From: Datura wrightii
Lineage: Eukaryota > Streptophyta > Magnoliopsida > Solanales > Solanaceae
DNA length: 64,000 nt
NCBI GenBank assembly: GCA_035772735.1
Contig: JASDFA010000007.1
Coordinates: 130,424,501-130,488,500 of the forward strand
Direction of reading: 5' to 3'
The position numbers were made by a program, and so were the translations under genes. Positions within the stretch are counted from its first letter, which is position 1, and every line of letters begins with the position of its first letter. A model generated the notes under the pieces. That model did no database searches. It had not been told where the DNA came from and was given only the letters and a program-made list of their open reading frames with translations. Shown piece by piece: positions 11,307-23,949 of the stretch.

Positions 11307-14015
11307 TGTCACACCCCGCCTTGGGGGGTATGACTGGCACCTGGTGCCCTACTAAGACCTGACCTGCTGAACTGTTAAGCCTGGGCGCATCTGGCGCCTG
11401 GCTGGCTCTAACTCAAATTTCTGGAAACAAAGGGCTATATAACGGCTGTAAATACAGCCCCCGGCCCATTGGCCTATAGCCTTCTGTACCTGTATTACAG
11501 CTGACCAGAAACAAGGTAATTCAGGGGAACCTATGCGGGCCGACAAGGCCACCATGCTATCTAGTTATCTGTAACTCAAGCATAACATACTGAAAAGCTA
11601 CGTGACCGGCAAGGTCACCACTACTGGCAAACTATGGCCCCACACGGCCATTATAAAAGAAAGAAGGAGTAAAGGCAACTATACAACTGCACGGCCCCAC
11701 ACGACCGGCTCATCTGACCACAGGGAATATATACAGACTGCAAGCCTCTAGGAAGGATAATAGAAATGATCGGGACAGGGCCCGACCTACCCGTACTGTA
11801 CAACAAAAGAAACTGAACCACACCTCTAGAAATTCAGTCTCCGGATGACAGGAGCTGAATACTCAACCACTGATGGGGATCACGTGGTATCGCCTGCTCG
11901 GCTATGGGTACCTGCAGGCAAGTAATGCAGCGCCCCACTGGGCGTCAGTACCGCTGGTACTGAGTATGTAAAGCAACTGAAGTAATATAACGGAATACAA
12001 CATCTGAAAGCAATAATATGACTGATGAAGCTGAAGTAGAAGGAATAACTTAACTATCTGATAATGTAAACCTTATCTACACTCAATCTTTACTGGAAGG
12101 GACAAGAGTCATACCTAGAGCATATCGGGCCACTGCTGATCTACTTGTAGCTAATATAACATGACATAACATGAAATAACATAACATAGCACACACAAAC
12201 CTTACCCGGCCCCCATAAGCCGGGAGGTACAACCAGCACAGAATCTATACCCCTACCCCGGTCATCCCATCTCCTATAGTGGCTGTAAGCATCCTGCCGG
12301 TCCCAGGGTATGCACTTGGGCTCGCTGAGCCCCTGACTATAACTGCATCTGAGTCCGGAGGACTCCTGAATCTGCACCCGGGCGTATCCGCTCGACTGGG
12401 GTGTGTAAGGGCCGATCAAGGCACAAATATGGGGAAAAATTGACATCCCATCTTCGTCCCCTGGCGGGACGACATGCCACTCTGTAGAGTGACGTATCCT
12501 CGTCCTCTGGTGGATGAGTCGATACAGCTATTAACCCTGGGCGGTCATGGATGCTAGGTGATCCAACCCCAAACAATACAATGGTCTCAACTGGTAATAC
12601 TATCTGAGTATCTCGCATGCTGAGGCTAATAGGGGTAAAGTATCACATGTATTACATGCTGACTAATAGTAATAATCTGTACGTATTTAATACGTGCTGA
12701 GGCAGGTAAAGATATATGAATACGAATATAGTCCCCTGCCGGCTATACTGGGCAAATGCCATATAAAATAAGGTTTCTACTGAAAACTCTGCTGTTCACT
12801 AAGTTTCTGTATATACTATATGCTAGACTCGTGATAGAATTAAGTACATACTTAATACATGCTGAGGCTGGAAATACTATATATGCATGCACAAATATAA
12901 TCTTTCTACTGAACTACACTGTATACTGGCTTTCTATAGTAACATGATTTACTACTCCTGACATGCTTCCTGAACTTTATTTTAGCCTGCTATTCTATTT
13001 CTGAAGTGCTTTACGGATACTGTACTACTTCACGGGGTTTCAGCTGAACACAACAATATCTTAACATGGCATACTACATTACACATCAAATATACTGGCA
13101 ATCTATAACGCTTGCGTTAGACTCTATACCGTACTGAGAGGTTTCATACACATTACAACCCAATGGTTTCTCACATCGTACCAATATTCATAATAACGTA
13201 GTATTCGACTTCTAAACATTCTACTGATCCATAATTTATTACGCTATACTGATATTACTTAACTTGCCGAAGGAAACTAACTTTACATACCTTCTCTTTG
13301 AATTATTCGTCCGTCGGACGAGGCTCGGCCGGTACTTCAACTATTTTCTCCCAACTGCATTCATAAATACGTCAATTACTACTAAATACAGCTTTATTGT
13401 AAAGAACGATGTCACTTTCGATATAGTTTATAGCCTAAACTTAGGCTTATCGAAAGACGGTCGAAAACTCGCTATTTTCCAGCGGCCCAGAAGGGAGAAG
13501 TATTCACTTCTCAGCTAGGAACACATAGACATTAATTTAGAGCAATTCTACTTACTTTAGTTCGACGGCTCGCCGATTCGTCGGCCGTATTTTGCGAAAC
13601 TAACTCCGTAGAAATGCTCTCTGCTGCTAAATACCTTGGTATCTAGGATTAATTTGGGTTTGGGCAGCGTTTGACAGCGTAATCGGACGATAATTTATAA
13701 TCTCCCTTCGTTTTCCCTCTGTTCACTACGTTTCTGGAAATTGCTAAGTGATGAAAATGAGTTTAACCCGAAGTGGGGGCTTTATATACTTGGGCCTGGA
13801 CAAGGGCAACGTGTCACGGAGCCATCGCGGAGGCCTCACCTCCGAGACACGCTGCCATCGCGGAGGGGCTCTGCCTCGGCTCCTCCCGCGATGGTTCGAC
13901 GGGTTTCTCGTCCGATCTTTTCCCGGGCCTTTCCCTAGCACGTATGGCTTCCAAATATGCTTAACCAACGTGCAAATAGGTCATCTAAGTGCCGGGAATT
14001 CTACGGGGTATAACA
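11307..14015 (-). repeat. Element B 3' LTR
   Basis: TGTCACACCCCGCC...GGGGTATAACA as written on the plus strand. Being next to the polypurine tract, it is the 3' LTR of this minus-strand element. It contains the TATA/ACGTGTC promoter module at 13780-13890, the conserved hairpin at 11768-11787 and terminal inverted motifs near 11310-11345. Confidence 0.95.
13780..13890 (-). promoter_or_regulatory. Element B LTR promoter: TATA box plus ACGTGTC/hairpin module
   Basis: The minus strand reads TATATAAAG (13780-13788), a perfect TATA box. Twenty-one bp upstream is ACGTGTC (13809-13815), the ABRE-type bZIP core ACGTGKC. Around it are repeated CATCGCGGAG units and an inverted repeat (gtcacgga / tccgagacac here; tcacctccgtgacac in the younger-looking copies). 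Role is inferred from position and motif. Confidence 0.65.
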
Positions 14016-14030
14016 TTCTCCCCCCCTTAG
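14016..14030 (-). other. Element B polypurine tract
   Basis: The minus strand reads CTAAGGGGGGGAGAA directly before the 3' LTR, the expected plus-strand priming site for reverse transcription. Confidence 0.9.
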
Positions 14031-14281
14031 GAACATTCGTCCTCAAATGTATACTGCTATCTAGAGGACTGCTTACTCTAGTTTCTGGAAAAATTTTGGC
14101 AGAGTTTCCCCTGTAATATGGACTATCGCAAAGACCTGAAACGCAGAAAAAGTCCAACACAGGCACTGCACACAATATTCTACAATCCACTGGACAACTA
14201 AATATCACTTCTTCTTTATCATTTACAAACACAATCATAAGATACTGTATAAGTAATGATACGGACATACTTGTCGTCCGA

Positions 14282-17200
14282 CTAGGCCTGAAATAGGTGA
14301 GGGTATCTGATTTTCATATCTTCTTCAGCCTCCCACGTCATTTCCTCCCGATTTCTGTTATGCCATAATACTTTGACATACGCAACATCTTTAGTTCTCA
14401 GCCTGCGAATCTGTCTGTCTAAGATGGCTACGGGAACCTCTTCATAGGCTAATTCTTCTGTGATCTGAACATCCTGAACTGGAACTACTGTAGAAGGGTC
14501 CCCTACGAACTTCCTTAACATAGAAACATGGAATACTGGGTGAACCGACGCTAACTCTGGAGGCAAGTTTAACTCGTATGCCACGCGGCCTATTCTTCGC
14601 CGAATCTGGTACGGTCCAATGAATCTTGGGCTAAGCTTGCCTTTCTTACCAAATCTCATTACCCCTTTCATCGGGGACACTTTCAGGTATACCCAGTCAT
14701 GCACCGCAAATTCTAGATTTCTGCGCCGCATATCTGCATAGGACTTCTGGCGGCTCTGAGCAGTCAGTAAACGTTCTCGGATAAGCTTTATCTTTTCCTC
14801 GGACTGCCGAACAATGTCTGGGCCAACTAATGCTGATTCTCCTATTTCAAACCAGCCCACCGGCGATCTACATTTTCGCCCGTACAATGCCTCGAAAGGC
14901 GCCATCTGAATAGCTGAATGGTAGCTGTTATTATAAGCAAATTCAATTAACGAAAGATGTTCATCCCAGCTACCCCCAAAATCTAACACACACGCTCGTA
15001 GCATATCTTCGAGCGTCTGGATAGTACGTTCAGCCTGCCCGTCTGTCTGAGGATGGAATGCTGTGCTCAAATTAATCTGCGTCCCCAAACCTTTCTGAAA
15101 CGACTGCCAGAATCTAGCTGTAAACTGTGCTCCCCTGTCTGAAATGATAGATACAGGCACTCCATGCAATCTAACTATTTCTCTGATATATAATTCGGCG
15201 TAATCCTCAGCTGAGAAGGTAGCCCTCACTGGCAGGAAATGAGCTGATTTTGTCAGCCTATCAACTATTACCCAAATGGAATCATTTCTGCGTCTAGTAC
15301 GGGGTAACCCTGTTACAAAATCCATGTTTATTGCTTCCCATTTCCACGTGGGTACCGTTATCTCTTGCGTCAAACAGCCCGGTTTCTGGTGCTCTGCTTT
15401 CACCTGCTGACAATTAGCACACCTAGATACAAATTCAGCTATCTCAGTTTTCATACCTGGCCACCAATAGATGTCTCTGATGTCGTGGTACATTTTCGTC
15501 GCCCCTGGGTAAAGGGAATAGCGAGCGTAGTGTACCTCATGCATGATCTGCCCACGAAGTCCTGCGACATTCGGGACACAAAGGCGGCCCTTACAATGTA
15601 GCACCTCATCCTCGGTTATCTGAAAATCTGGCTCCTTACCTTTTTGAACTCTATCTCTGAGCTGGACTAAATCGGGATCCTCATACTGTCGTTCTTTTAC
15701 CTCTGCAACTAATGACGACACTGCAGAATTTTGAATTACGGCCCCATTAATTTCTATCTCCATTACTCGAACGGCTAGCCCAGCTAACTGATGAATTTCC
15801 TTAGCTAATTTCTGTTTCTCGGGTCGCAAATACGCCAAACTCCCCATTGACTTACGACTCAGGGCATCTGCTACCACATTAGCTTTTCCGGGGTGGTATA
15901 GAATATTCACATCATAGTCTTTCAACAACTCTAACCAGCGGCGTTGCCGCAGATTCAACTCCCTCTGAGTGAAAATGTACTGTAGGCTCTTATGATCTGT
16001 GTAAATATCAACATGAACTCCGTACAGATAATGCCTCCACATCTTCAAAGCATGAATTACTGCGGCCAATTCTAGGTCATGGGTAGGGTAATTCTTTTCG
16101 TGTTTCCTCAGCTGTCTGGAAGCATATGCAATTACTCTACCATACTGCATCAACACACAACCCAATCCGACACCTGACGCGTCACAATAAACTGAATACC
16201 CTTCTGTGCCTTCCGGCAGTGCTAGTACTGGGGCGGAGGTTAATCTGTCTTTCAGTTCCTGGAAACTCTGCTCACATGCCTCCGTCCACTGAAACTTGGC
16301 TGCTTTCTGTGTCAATTTAGTTAAAGGTGCTGCAATGGTTTAGAACCCTTCAACGAACCTTCTGTAATACCCTGCTAATCCCAGAAAGCTACGAACTTCA
16401 GTCGGGGTGGTAGGCCTAGGCCATGACTTAACTGCTTCTATCTTCTGCTTGTCTACCTCTATACCAGCATCTGAAACAATATGCCCTAAAAAGGCCACTG
16501 AGTTAAGCCAGAATTCGCATTTCGAGAATTTAGCATACAACTGGCGGTCCCTGAGAATCTGGAGCACTGTCCGCAAATGAGTCCGGTGATCAGCTTCAGA
16601 GCGAGAATACACCAGAATATCATCAATGAATACTATCACGAACAAGTCCAGGAAAGGTCTGAAAATACTGTTCATCAGGTCCATAAAGACTGCTGGGGCG
16701 TTCGTTAACCCGAAGGACATAACTAGAAATTCAAAATGTCCATATCGGGTCCTAAACGCTGTCTTAGGAATATCTCTCTCACGTACTCGGACCTGGTGAT
16801 ATCCGGACCGCAAGTCAATCTTAGAAAAGTATCTGGCTCCCTGCAACTGATCAAATAAGTCATCAATTCTGGGAAGCGGGTACTTGTTCTTTACTGTAAC
16901 TTTATTGAGCTGCCGATAATCTATACACATCCGGAGCGAGCCATCTTTCTTTCTCACGAACAAGACTGGCGCACCCCACGGGGAAGTACTCGGCCTGATA
17001 AAACCTTTATCTAATAAGTCTTTCAACTGCTCCTTTAATTCTCTGAGTTCTGCAGGAGCCATACGATAAGGAGGTATTGATATTGGCTGAGTGCCTGGTA
17101 GCAAGTCAATAGCAAAGTCTATTTCCCTTTCTGGGGGAATACCAGGTAACTCATCAGGAAATACATCTGGGAATTCATTTACCACTGGGACAGACTGGAG

Positions 17201-19065
17201 TGTCGGAGATTCTGCTTGTACATCCTGAACTCTGACCAGGTGGTAAATACACCCCTTAGATATCAATTTTCTCGCCTGAAGGTAGGAAATAAACCTACCT
17301 TTTGACGTCATGGTGCTGCCCTTCCACTCCCGTACTGCTTCCCCCGGGAAGTGGAATCGGACCATTTTGGTCCAACATTCAACATTGGCAAAGCATGGCA
17401 CTAACCAGTCCATACCCATTATGGCATCGAAATCTATCATTTCTAACTCGACCAGATCTACTGTGGTTTGGCGGTCAACAATCTCTACTGTACACCCGCA
17501 GTAGATTCGACTAGCTGTGATAGAGTCACCGACGGGCGTAGATACTAAGAAGGGCTGCCGTAATGATTCTGGTACAATACTAAACTTCCGTGCCACAAAT
17601 GGAGTAATATAGGACAAAGTAGACCCTGGATCAATTAACACACAAGCAGGGTGTGAACAGATAGTTAGCATACCTGTCACAACATCAGGCGACGCTTCTG
17701 AATCTTGCCTCCCTGGTAAGGCATATGTACGGCTTGGGCCCGCACCTGTACTGGAGGCCCCTGATCTGCCCCGACCCCTGCCTGCTGAAACTGAGGGCCT
17801 GCGCCCAGTCGAAGATGCTGTAGCTCGTGATCCTGTTGATGCCCTATCCTGTCTATCCCGGTCCTCTCGACCCCTGGCTGGGCAATCTTTCATCAAATGG
17901 CCTTCTTGGCCACAATTATAACATGCGGTGGAGCCATATCTGCATGCTCCAGGATGGCGTCGACTGCATATAGGGCAAAGTGGTAGGGTATACCTGCTCT
18001 GCTCTGCCCTCCTCTGTGATGGTGAATCTGCCATCTGCGAGCCTCTACCAGTCCCTGACTGTCCCCTGCGGCCGGATCTACCCCCCTGTGACTGTGGCGG
18101 AGGCGGGGGCCTGGGTGGCCTGTCTGACATTCGGGGCCTGGGTCCTCCCCGGGCCTCCCCCTGTAATTCAACTGGCCTGTCCCGGCGACGCTGTTCCTGA
18201 TTAACCCTTCTGACCTCTCGTTGCCGCTGTCTGATGCCCTCAATATTCTGAGCAAATGCCTGAATGCGAGCAATATCCATGTCCTCTCGCAGTGTAGCTG
18301 TAGTACAAATCTCAACATATTCTGGATTCAAGCCCGTAATGAAACGATGCACTCTGGATGCCATGGTATCAACGAAGGCCGGTGCATATCGGGCTAGAGA
18401 ATCAAACTGCAAAGAATATTCCCGAACACTCATGGCCCCCTGTTCTAGATGTAGGATTTGGTCTACCCGGGCCTGTCGAATCTCCCGCGGCAGATAATGA
18501 TCTAGAAAGGCTCCTGAAAAGCTGGACCAGGTGGGAGGGGAAACATCTCTCCCTCGGGACCTTTCCCAGCTTTCGTACCATAACACCGCAATATCCCGTA
18601 ACCGGAATGCGGCCAACTCAACTGACTCGGTAGACGTGGCATGCATAACCCTGAAGATTCTCTGCATCTGATCCAGAAAATCTTGGGGGTCCTCTGTTCG
18701 GTTCGTACCTGTGAACTGTGGGGGATTTAGGGTTAAGAACTCTCGGACCCTCGAACTACCGGCCCTCCTGATGATTCTGCAACTATAGATGGCATTGGCT
18801 GACGCTGAGCAGCCATCATCTATGCTAACAGAACTACAACACTCCTAACCTCCTGATCGGAAGGAGTCAATATAGGGGCTGCTGAAGGTAATGTCGCCCC
18901 AAGTGACTCCTGACGTGGTGGAGACTGCTGAGGAGGCTGAGATGAAGCCTCTGTAGGGCCCTCTGACCGGGCTGTCTCCAAATGAGGGGGAGGCATCCTG
19001 CTGGTGCCTTCTCCTGCTGCGATGTCTAAGTTCCGACCTGTCATAGGATGGCGCTGGTCTGACAT
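14282..19065 (-). pseudogene. Element B gag-pol polyprotein, broken in three places
   Basis: A single gag-pol reading frame from ATG at 19065. Gag capsid is followed by a CYNCGQEGHLMKDC zinc knuckle (about 17923), then aspartic protease (VLIDPGSTLSY), RT (FIDDILVYS, about 16630), RNase H (YCDASG, TDHKSL), integrase and a C-terminal chromodomain with VLWHNRNREEMTWE. Integrase keeps D332, D393 and E429 (numbered from 16315), but the HPG histidine of its zinc finger is tyrosine (YPG, codon 15509-15511). Breaks are a TAG at 18820-18822, a one-base frameshift near 18758-18767 and a TAA at 16340-16342 in the RT-RNase H linker. Element D (39201-43983) has sense codons at the corresponding places. 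Domain order and chromodomain place it in the chromoviruses; Tekay/Del is the best fit. Confidence 0.93.
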
Positions 19066-19263
19066 TATCTGTAACCAAGGAATATGGTAAGATTTTTAGG
19101 GAATCAACCCTATACTGTACCGCCCTATAGCACGACTGAATCAGAATAAAAGACAACCATCCTATCATGCCTTGCAGCCTCCTACCCATAGTATGTGGTG
19201 CACAACACATCCATGGACAGGACTCTACTTAGCACGGTTTGCAGACTCCCTGGGATACGACCT

Positions 19264-19275
19264 GCTCTGATACCA
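19264..19275 (-). other. Element B primer-binding site (initiator tRNA-Met)
   Basis: The minus strand reads TGGTATCAGAGC four bases after the end of the 5' LTR. It complements the 3' end of initiator tRNA-Met, the usual primer for plant chromoviruses. The same site is in element D. Confidence 0.93.
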
Positions 19276-19279
19276 AGTT

Positions 19280-21989
19280 TGTCACACCCCGCCTTGGGGG
19301 GTATGACTGGCACCTGGTGCCCTACTAAGACCTGACCTGCTGAACTGTTAAGCCTGGGCGCATCTGGCGCCTGGCTGGCTCTAACTCAAATTTCTGGAAA
19401 CAAAGGGCTATATAACGGCTGTAAATACAGCCCCCGGCCCATTGGCCTATAGCCTTCTGTACCTGTATTACAGCTGACCAGAAACAAGGTAATTCAGGGG
19501 AACCTATGCGGGCCGACATGGCCACCATGCTGTCTAGTTATCTGTAACTCAAGCATAACATACTGAAAAGCTACGTGACCGGCAAGGTCACCACTACTGG
19601 CAAACTATGGCCCCACACGGCCATTACAAAAGAAAGAAGGAGTAAAGGCAACTATACAACTGCATGACCCCACACGACCGGCTCATCTGACCACAGGGAA
19701 TATATAAAGACTGCAAGCCTCTAGGAAGGATAATAGAAATGATCGGGACAGGGCCCCGACCTACCCGTACTGTATAACAAAAGAAACTGAACCACACCTC
19801 TAGAAATTCAGTCTCCGGATGACAGGAGCTGAATACTCAACCGCTGATGGGGATCACGTGGTATCGCCTGCTCGGCTATGGGTACCTGCAGGCAAGTAAT
19901 GCAGCGCCCCACTAGGCGTCAGTACCGCTGGTACTGAGTATGTAAAGCAACTGAAGTAATATAACGGAATACAACATCTGAAAGCAATAATATGACTGAT
20001 GAAGCTGAAGTAGAAGGAATAACTTAACTATCTGATAATGTAAACCTTATCTACACTCAATCTTTACTGGAAGGGACAAGAGTCATACCTGGAGCATATC
20101 GGGCCACTGCTGATCTACTTGTAGCTAATATAACATGACATAACATGAAATAACATAACATAGCACACACAAACCTTACCCGGCCCCCATAAGCCGGGAG
20201 GTACAACCAGCACAGAATCTATACCCCTACCCCGGTCATCCCATCTCCTATAGTGGCTGTAAGCATCCTGCCGGTCCCAGGGTATGCACTTGGGCTCGCT
20301 GAGCCCCTGACTATAACTGCATCTGAGTCCGGAGGACTCCTGAATCTGCACCCGGGCGTATCCGCTCGACTGGGGTGTGTAAGGGCCGATCAAGGCACAA
20401 ATATGGGGAAAAACTGACATCCCATCTTTGTCCCCTGGCGGGACGGCATGCCACTCCATAGAGTGACATATCCTCGTCCTCTGGTGGACGAGTCGATACA
20501 GCTATTAACCCTGGGCGGTCATGGATGCTAGGTGATCCAACCCCAAACAATACAATGGTCTCAACTGGTAATACTATCTTAGTATCTCGCATGCTGAGGC
20601 TAATAGGGGTAAAGTATCACATGTATTACATGCTGACTAATAGTAATAATCTGTACGTATTTAATACGTGCTGAGGCAGGTAAAGATATATGAATACGAA
20701 TATAGTCCCCTGCCGGCTATACTGGGCAAATGCCATATAAAATAAGGTTTCTACTGAAAACTCTGCTGTTCACTAAGTTTCTGTATATACTATATGCTAG
20801 ACTCGTGATAGAATTAAGTACATACTTAATACATGCTGAGGCTGGAAATACTATATATGCATGCACGAATATAATCTTTCTACTGAACTACACTGTATAC
20901 TGGCTTTCTATAGTAACATGATTTACTACTCCTGACATGCTTCCTGAACTTTATTTTAGCCTGCTATTCTATTTCTGAAGTGCTTTACGGATACTGTACT
21001 ACTTCACGGGGTTTCAGCTGAACACAACAATATCTTAACATGGCATACTACATTACACATCAAATATACTGGCAATCTATAACGCTTGCGTTAGACTCTA
21101 TACCGTACTGAGAGGTTTCATACACATTACAACCCAATGGTTTCTCACATCGTACCAATATTCATAATAACGTAGTATTCGACTTCTAAACATTCTACTG
21201 ATCCATAATTTATTACGCTATACTGATATTACTTAACTTGCCGAAGGAAACTAACTTTACATACCTTCTCTTTGAATTATTCGTCCGTCGGACGAGGCTC
21301 GGCCGGTACTTCAACTATTTTCTCCCAACTGCATTCATAAATACGTCAATTACTACTAAATACAGCTTTATTGTAAAGAACGATGTCACTTTCGATATAG
21401 TTTATAGCCTAAACTTAGGCTTATCGAAAGACGGTCGAAAACTCGCTATTTTCCAGCGGCCCAGAAGGGAGAAGTATTCACTTCTCAGCTAGGAACACAT
21501 AGACATTAATTTAGAGCAATTCTACTTACTTTAGTTCGACGGCTCGCCGATTCGTCGGCCGTATTTTGCGAAACTAACTCCGTAGAAATGCTCTCTGCTG
21601 CTAAATACCTTGGTATCTAGGATTAATTTGGGTTTGGGCAGCGTTTGACAGCGTAATCGGACGATAATTTATAATCTCCCTTCGTTTTCCCTCTGTTCAC
21701 TACGTTTTTGGAAATTGCTAAGTGATGAAAATGAGTTTAACCCGAAGTGGGGGCTTTATATACTTGGGCCTGTACAAGGGCAACGTGTCACAGAGCCATC
21801 GCAGAGGCTTCACCTCCGTGACACGCTGCCATCGCGGAGGGGCTCTGCCTTGGCTCCTCCCGCGATGGTTCGACGGGTTTCTCGTCCGATCTTTTCCCGG
21901 GCCTTTCCCTAGCACGTATGGCTTCCAAATATGCTTAACCAACGTGCGAATAGGTCATCTAAGTGCCGGAAATTCTACGGGGTATAACA
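19280..21989 (-). repeat. Element B 5' LTR
   Basis: Starts TGTCACACC and ends GGGGTATAACA on the plus strand; next to the PBS, so it is the 5' LTR. Its TATA box is at 21754-21762 and ACGTGTC at 21783-21789. The conserved hairpin is at 19741-19761. Differences from the other LTR cluster in the GC-rich promoter module. Confidence 0.95.
21754..21864 (-). promoter_or_regulatory. Element B 5' LTR promoter module
   Basis: TATATAAAG on the minus strand, with ACGTGTC 21 bp upstream, CATCGCRGAG repeats and the inverted pair tgtcac / gtgaca. This copy would drive the element's own transcript. Confidence 0.65.
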
Positions 21990-22511
21990 GAATACACCTG
22001 ACTAGAGGGTCCTGGCAATAATTATAATCTCTACGGCCTAGAAAGACTAGGGCGAGGTCTGGAGTGGTTTAAACGATACTCTGAATGTCATTCTAGGACA
22101 ATGGTAGCTCATAAGCGACAGTAAGGTTGTAGACGGTCAACTATTTAGTTCCCTTGCTTAGGACGACTGTAGGGCTACTACTAATCGGACATGCTCCTGA
22201 GCAGTCAACCCCTAATCTTCCACAGATAGCTTACTATAATTCTTCTCCTAAAGGTAATATTGTCCTAATATGGTTCTAGTCCATTAGATCTCAACTTGGT
22301 CTGTTCAGATTTCATATGTCTTCTCTTGGCAATTACTAACCTCGTAGGTAAGTTTATCTAGACTTAACCACTCACGGCAACCTGTACCTGAGTATCTTAT
22401 AAGAGCAGGCTGGGGCGTTGGCCCGCATTCAACTACCGATAAGGTTCCCTCCTTAGGGTACCCGTGGTTCTATCTGATTCGTACAACTGGAATGACTTCC
22501 TGGGCAACCTA

Positions 22512-23933
22512 TGTTCGGTGTGTTATATGGGTATATAAAACAACACGCAAGTGCACGTGGTCGAACAAGTAGTAAGTGGCTTTAGTAAGCCAAGTATCGA
22601 TCCCACAGAGACTTGGGTTAAGTGCAATTTGCTCAAGTCCACTATATTTTACCTCTAAATATGCTGACAACAACGTAACCAAAAAGTTGATAGTTTGTTT
22701 GATAAATTTTATACTAAAACTAAGAACAATTATCTACTTTGAATTTGTACTATGGATAAGAGCATGCTAAGGTTAACCGAACATGTAATGAAACTGATTA
22801 TCATCATAAATTGGTTAATTTTTTCTTCCTGTTGCTAGCCAAGAACATTTGCCAAGAGATTAAAACTCTCGTATTTAATCTCACTTAAGAATCATGAACC
22901 ATCCGTCTACATTTCTGTGATCAAATGCAATTCATGTTCTAGCCATACAATTCCGGTTCCTAAATTGACTAATACGACTTTCAGGTATATTTCTATCCTG
23001 AAAGCACATCAAAACTCAATTTTTCCAAACCAAGTAAAGAACAATATCCTATTAATTCACAACTTTCCAATTTTGTGCTCTCTCGAGTGAAATCGGACTT
23101 TTTAGATGTACATTAATGTAGGCCACACACCAATGCAGTAAGAACAAGAATTAATAGAACAACATGGAAGAAAAAGATGAAAAACCATATAATCACTAAT
23201 CAAATTTCATCACAAGTGTTCATAACCTCAGCAAGGAGAGGAATTAGCCACTCATTTGTGGATTAAACATCTTAAAATGAGTGTTAATCATACAAGAAAT
23301 TGAATTAGAGAAGAAACAAAGAGAGAAAAAACCCTGAACTTTTCGTCCCTCAACTGCCTGTAACCCACGTCCTTGCTCCACCAAGTCTGAATTATGAAAA
23401 ATGAACTTAAGTGTTCTATTTATACTGCTGGGAATTTTTCCCGGAATAATGAGCGACGTGTCACGGAGTGCATCGCGGAGCACTGCCTCCGTGACACGCC
23501 ATGAACGCGGACACTCACTGGAACTGGAGGTCCGGGAATTCAAGCTCAACGTGGCACGGCGTGCATCGTGGAGCACTGGCTCCGTGCCACGGAGCAAACG
23601 CGGACCTTCACTGGAAATTTGGTGAATTTTCACCCTCCAGGCAGAATGCCTCCGCGATGGCAGCGTGACACGGCTCCATCGCGGAGCCCCTTTAATTCAT
23701 GTTGTCCAATGCCTTTTCCCTTGCTCGCATCCAAGTCCAACTCCGATATCATCCAACATGCATTTTAGCTTCCTAAAATCACATTTTACCTGCAAAACAA
23801 TGCTAATCATGTTGGTTAGTATAAATTCACATTTTATTACCAGTTACATGAAAATGTATACACATTGCTAGATAAACAAGGCGAAAATGATACTTTTGAG
23901 TATCACTTGGGCATATAAATCTGCCCAAGATCA
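22512..23933 (-). repeat. Element C 3' LTR (1422 bp)
   Basis: TGTTCGGTGTG...CCAAGATCA on the plus strand. Adjacent to the polypurine tract, hence the 3' LTR. Same length as the other two copies in the window. Confidence 0.95.
23416..23686 (-). promoter_or_regulatory. Element C LTR promoter: TATA box plus ACGTGKC/hairpin module
   Basis: The minus strand has TATAAATAG (23416-23424). Upstream are ACGTGTC at 23456-23462 and ACGTGGC at 23549-23555. Three inverted repeats surround them: TGTCACGGAG/CTCCGTGACA (23459-23468, 23487-23496), GTGGCACGG/CCGTGCCAC (23551-23559, 23582-23590) and CTCCGCGATGG/CCATCGCGGAG (23650-23660, 23676-23686). The same words occur in the unrelated B family. In the 5' LTR copy (31756 onward) the first core is mutated to ACATGTC. 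Confidence 0.65.
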
Positions 23934-23949
23934 CTTACCCCACACTTAA
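23934..23949 (-). other. Element C polypurine tract
   Basis: The minus strand reads TTAAGTGTGGGGTAAG directly before the 3' LTR. Two similar GTGTGGGGT-like strings lie inside the element (see findings). Confidence 0.75.

Larger units (their letters stand above)
11307..21989 (-). mobile_element. Element B: full-length Tekay/Del-like Ty3 chromovirus (10.7 kb)
   Basis: Two LTRs of 2709 and 2710 bp begin TG and end CA. A 5-bp target duplication GAATA lies at 11302-11306 and 21990-21994. The minus-strand order is LTR, tRNA-Met PBS, gag-protease-RT-RNase H-integrase-chromodomain, polypurine tract, LTR. The LTRs differ at roughly 30 positions by eye (about 1.1 %), mostly transitions, so insertion is recent relative to D. 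Gag-pol carries two stops and one frameshift, so this copy is not autonomous. It sits inside duplicated solo LTR A. Confidence 0.95.

Noticed and set aside
17893..18318. Overlapping frames opposite or within B gag
   Set aside because: They are shadows of the GC-rich gag frame; the gag frame has the zinc knuckle and family similarity.
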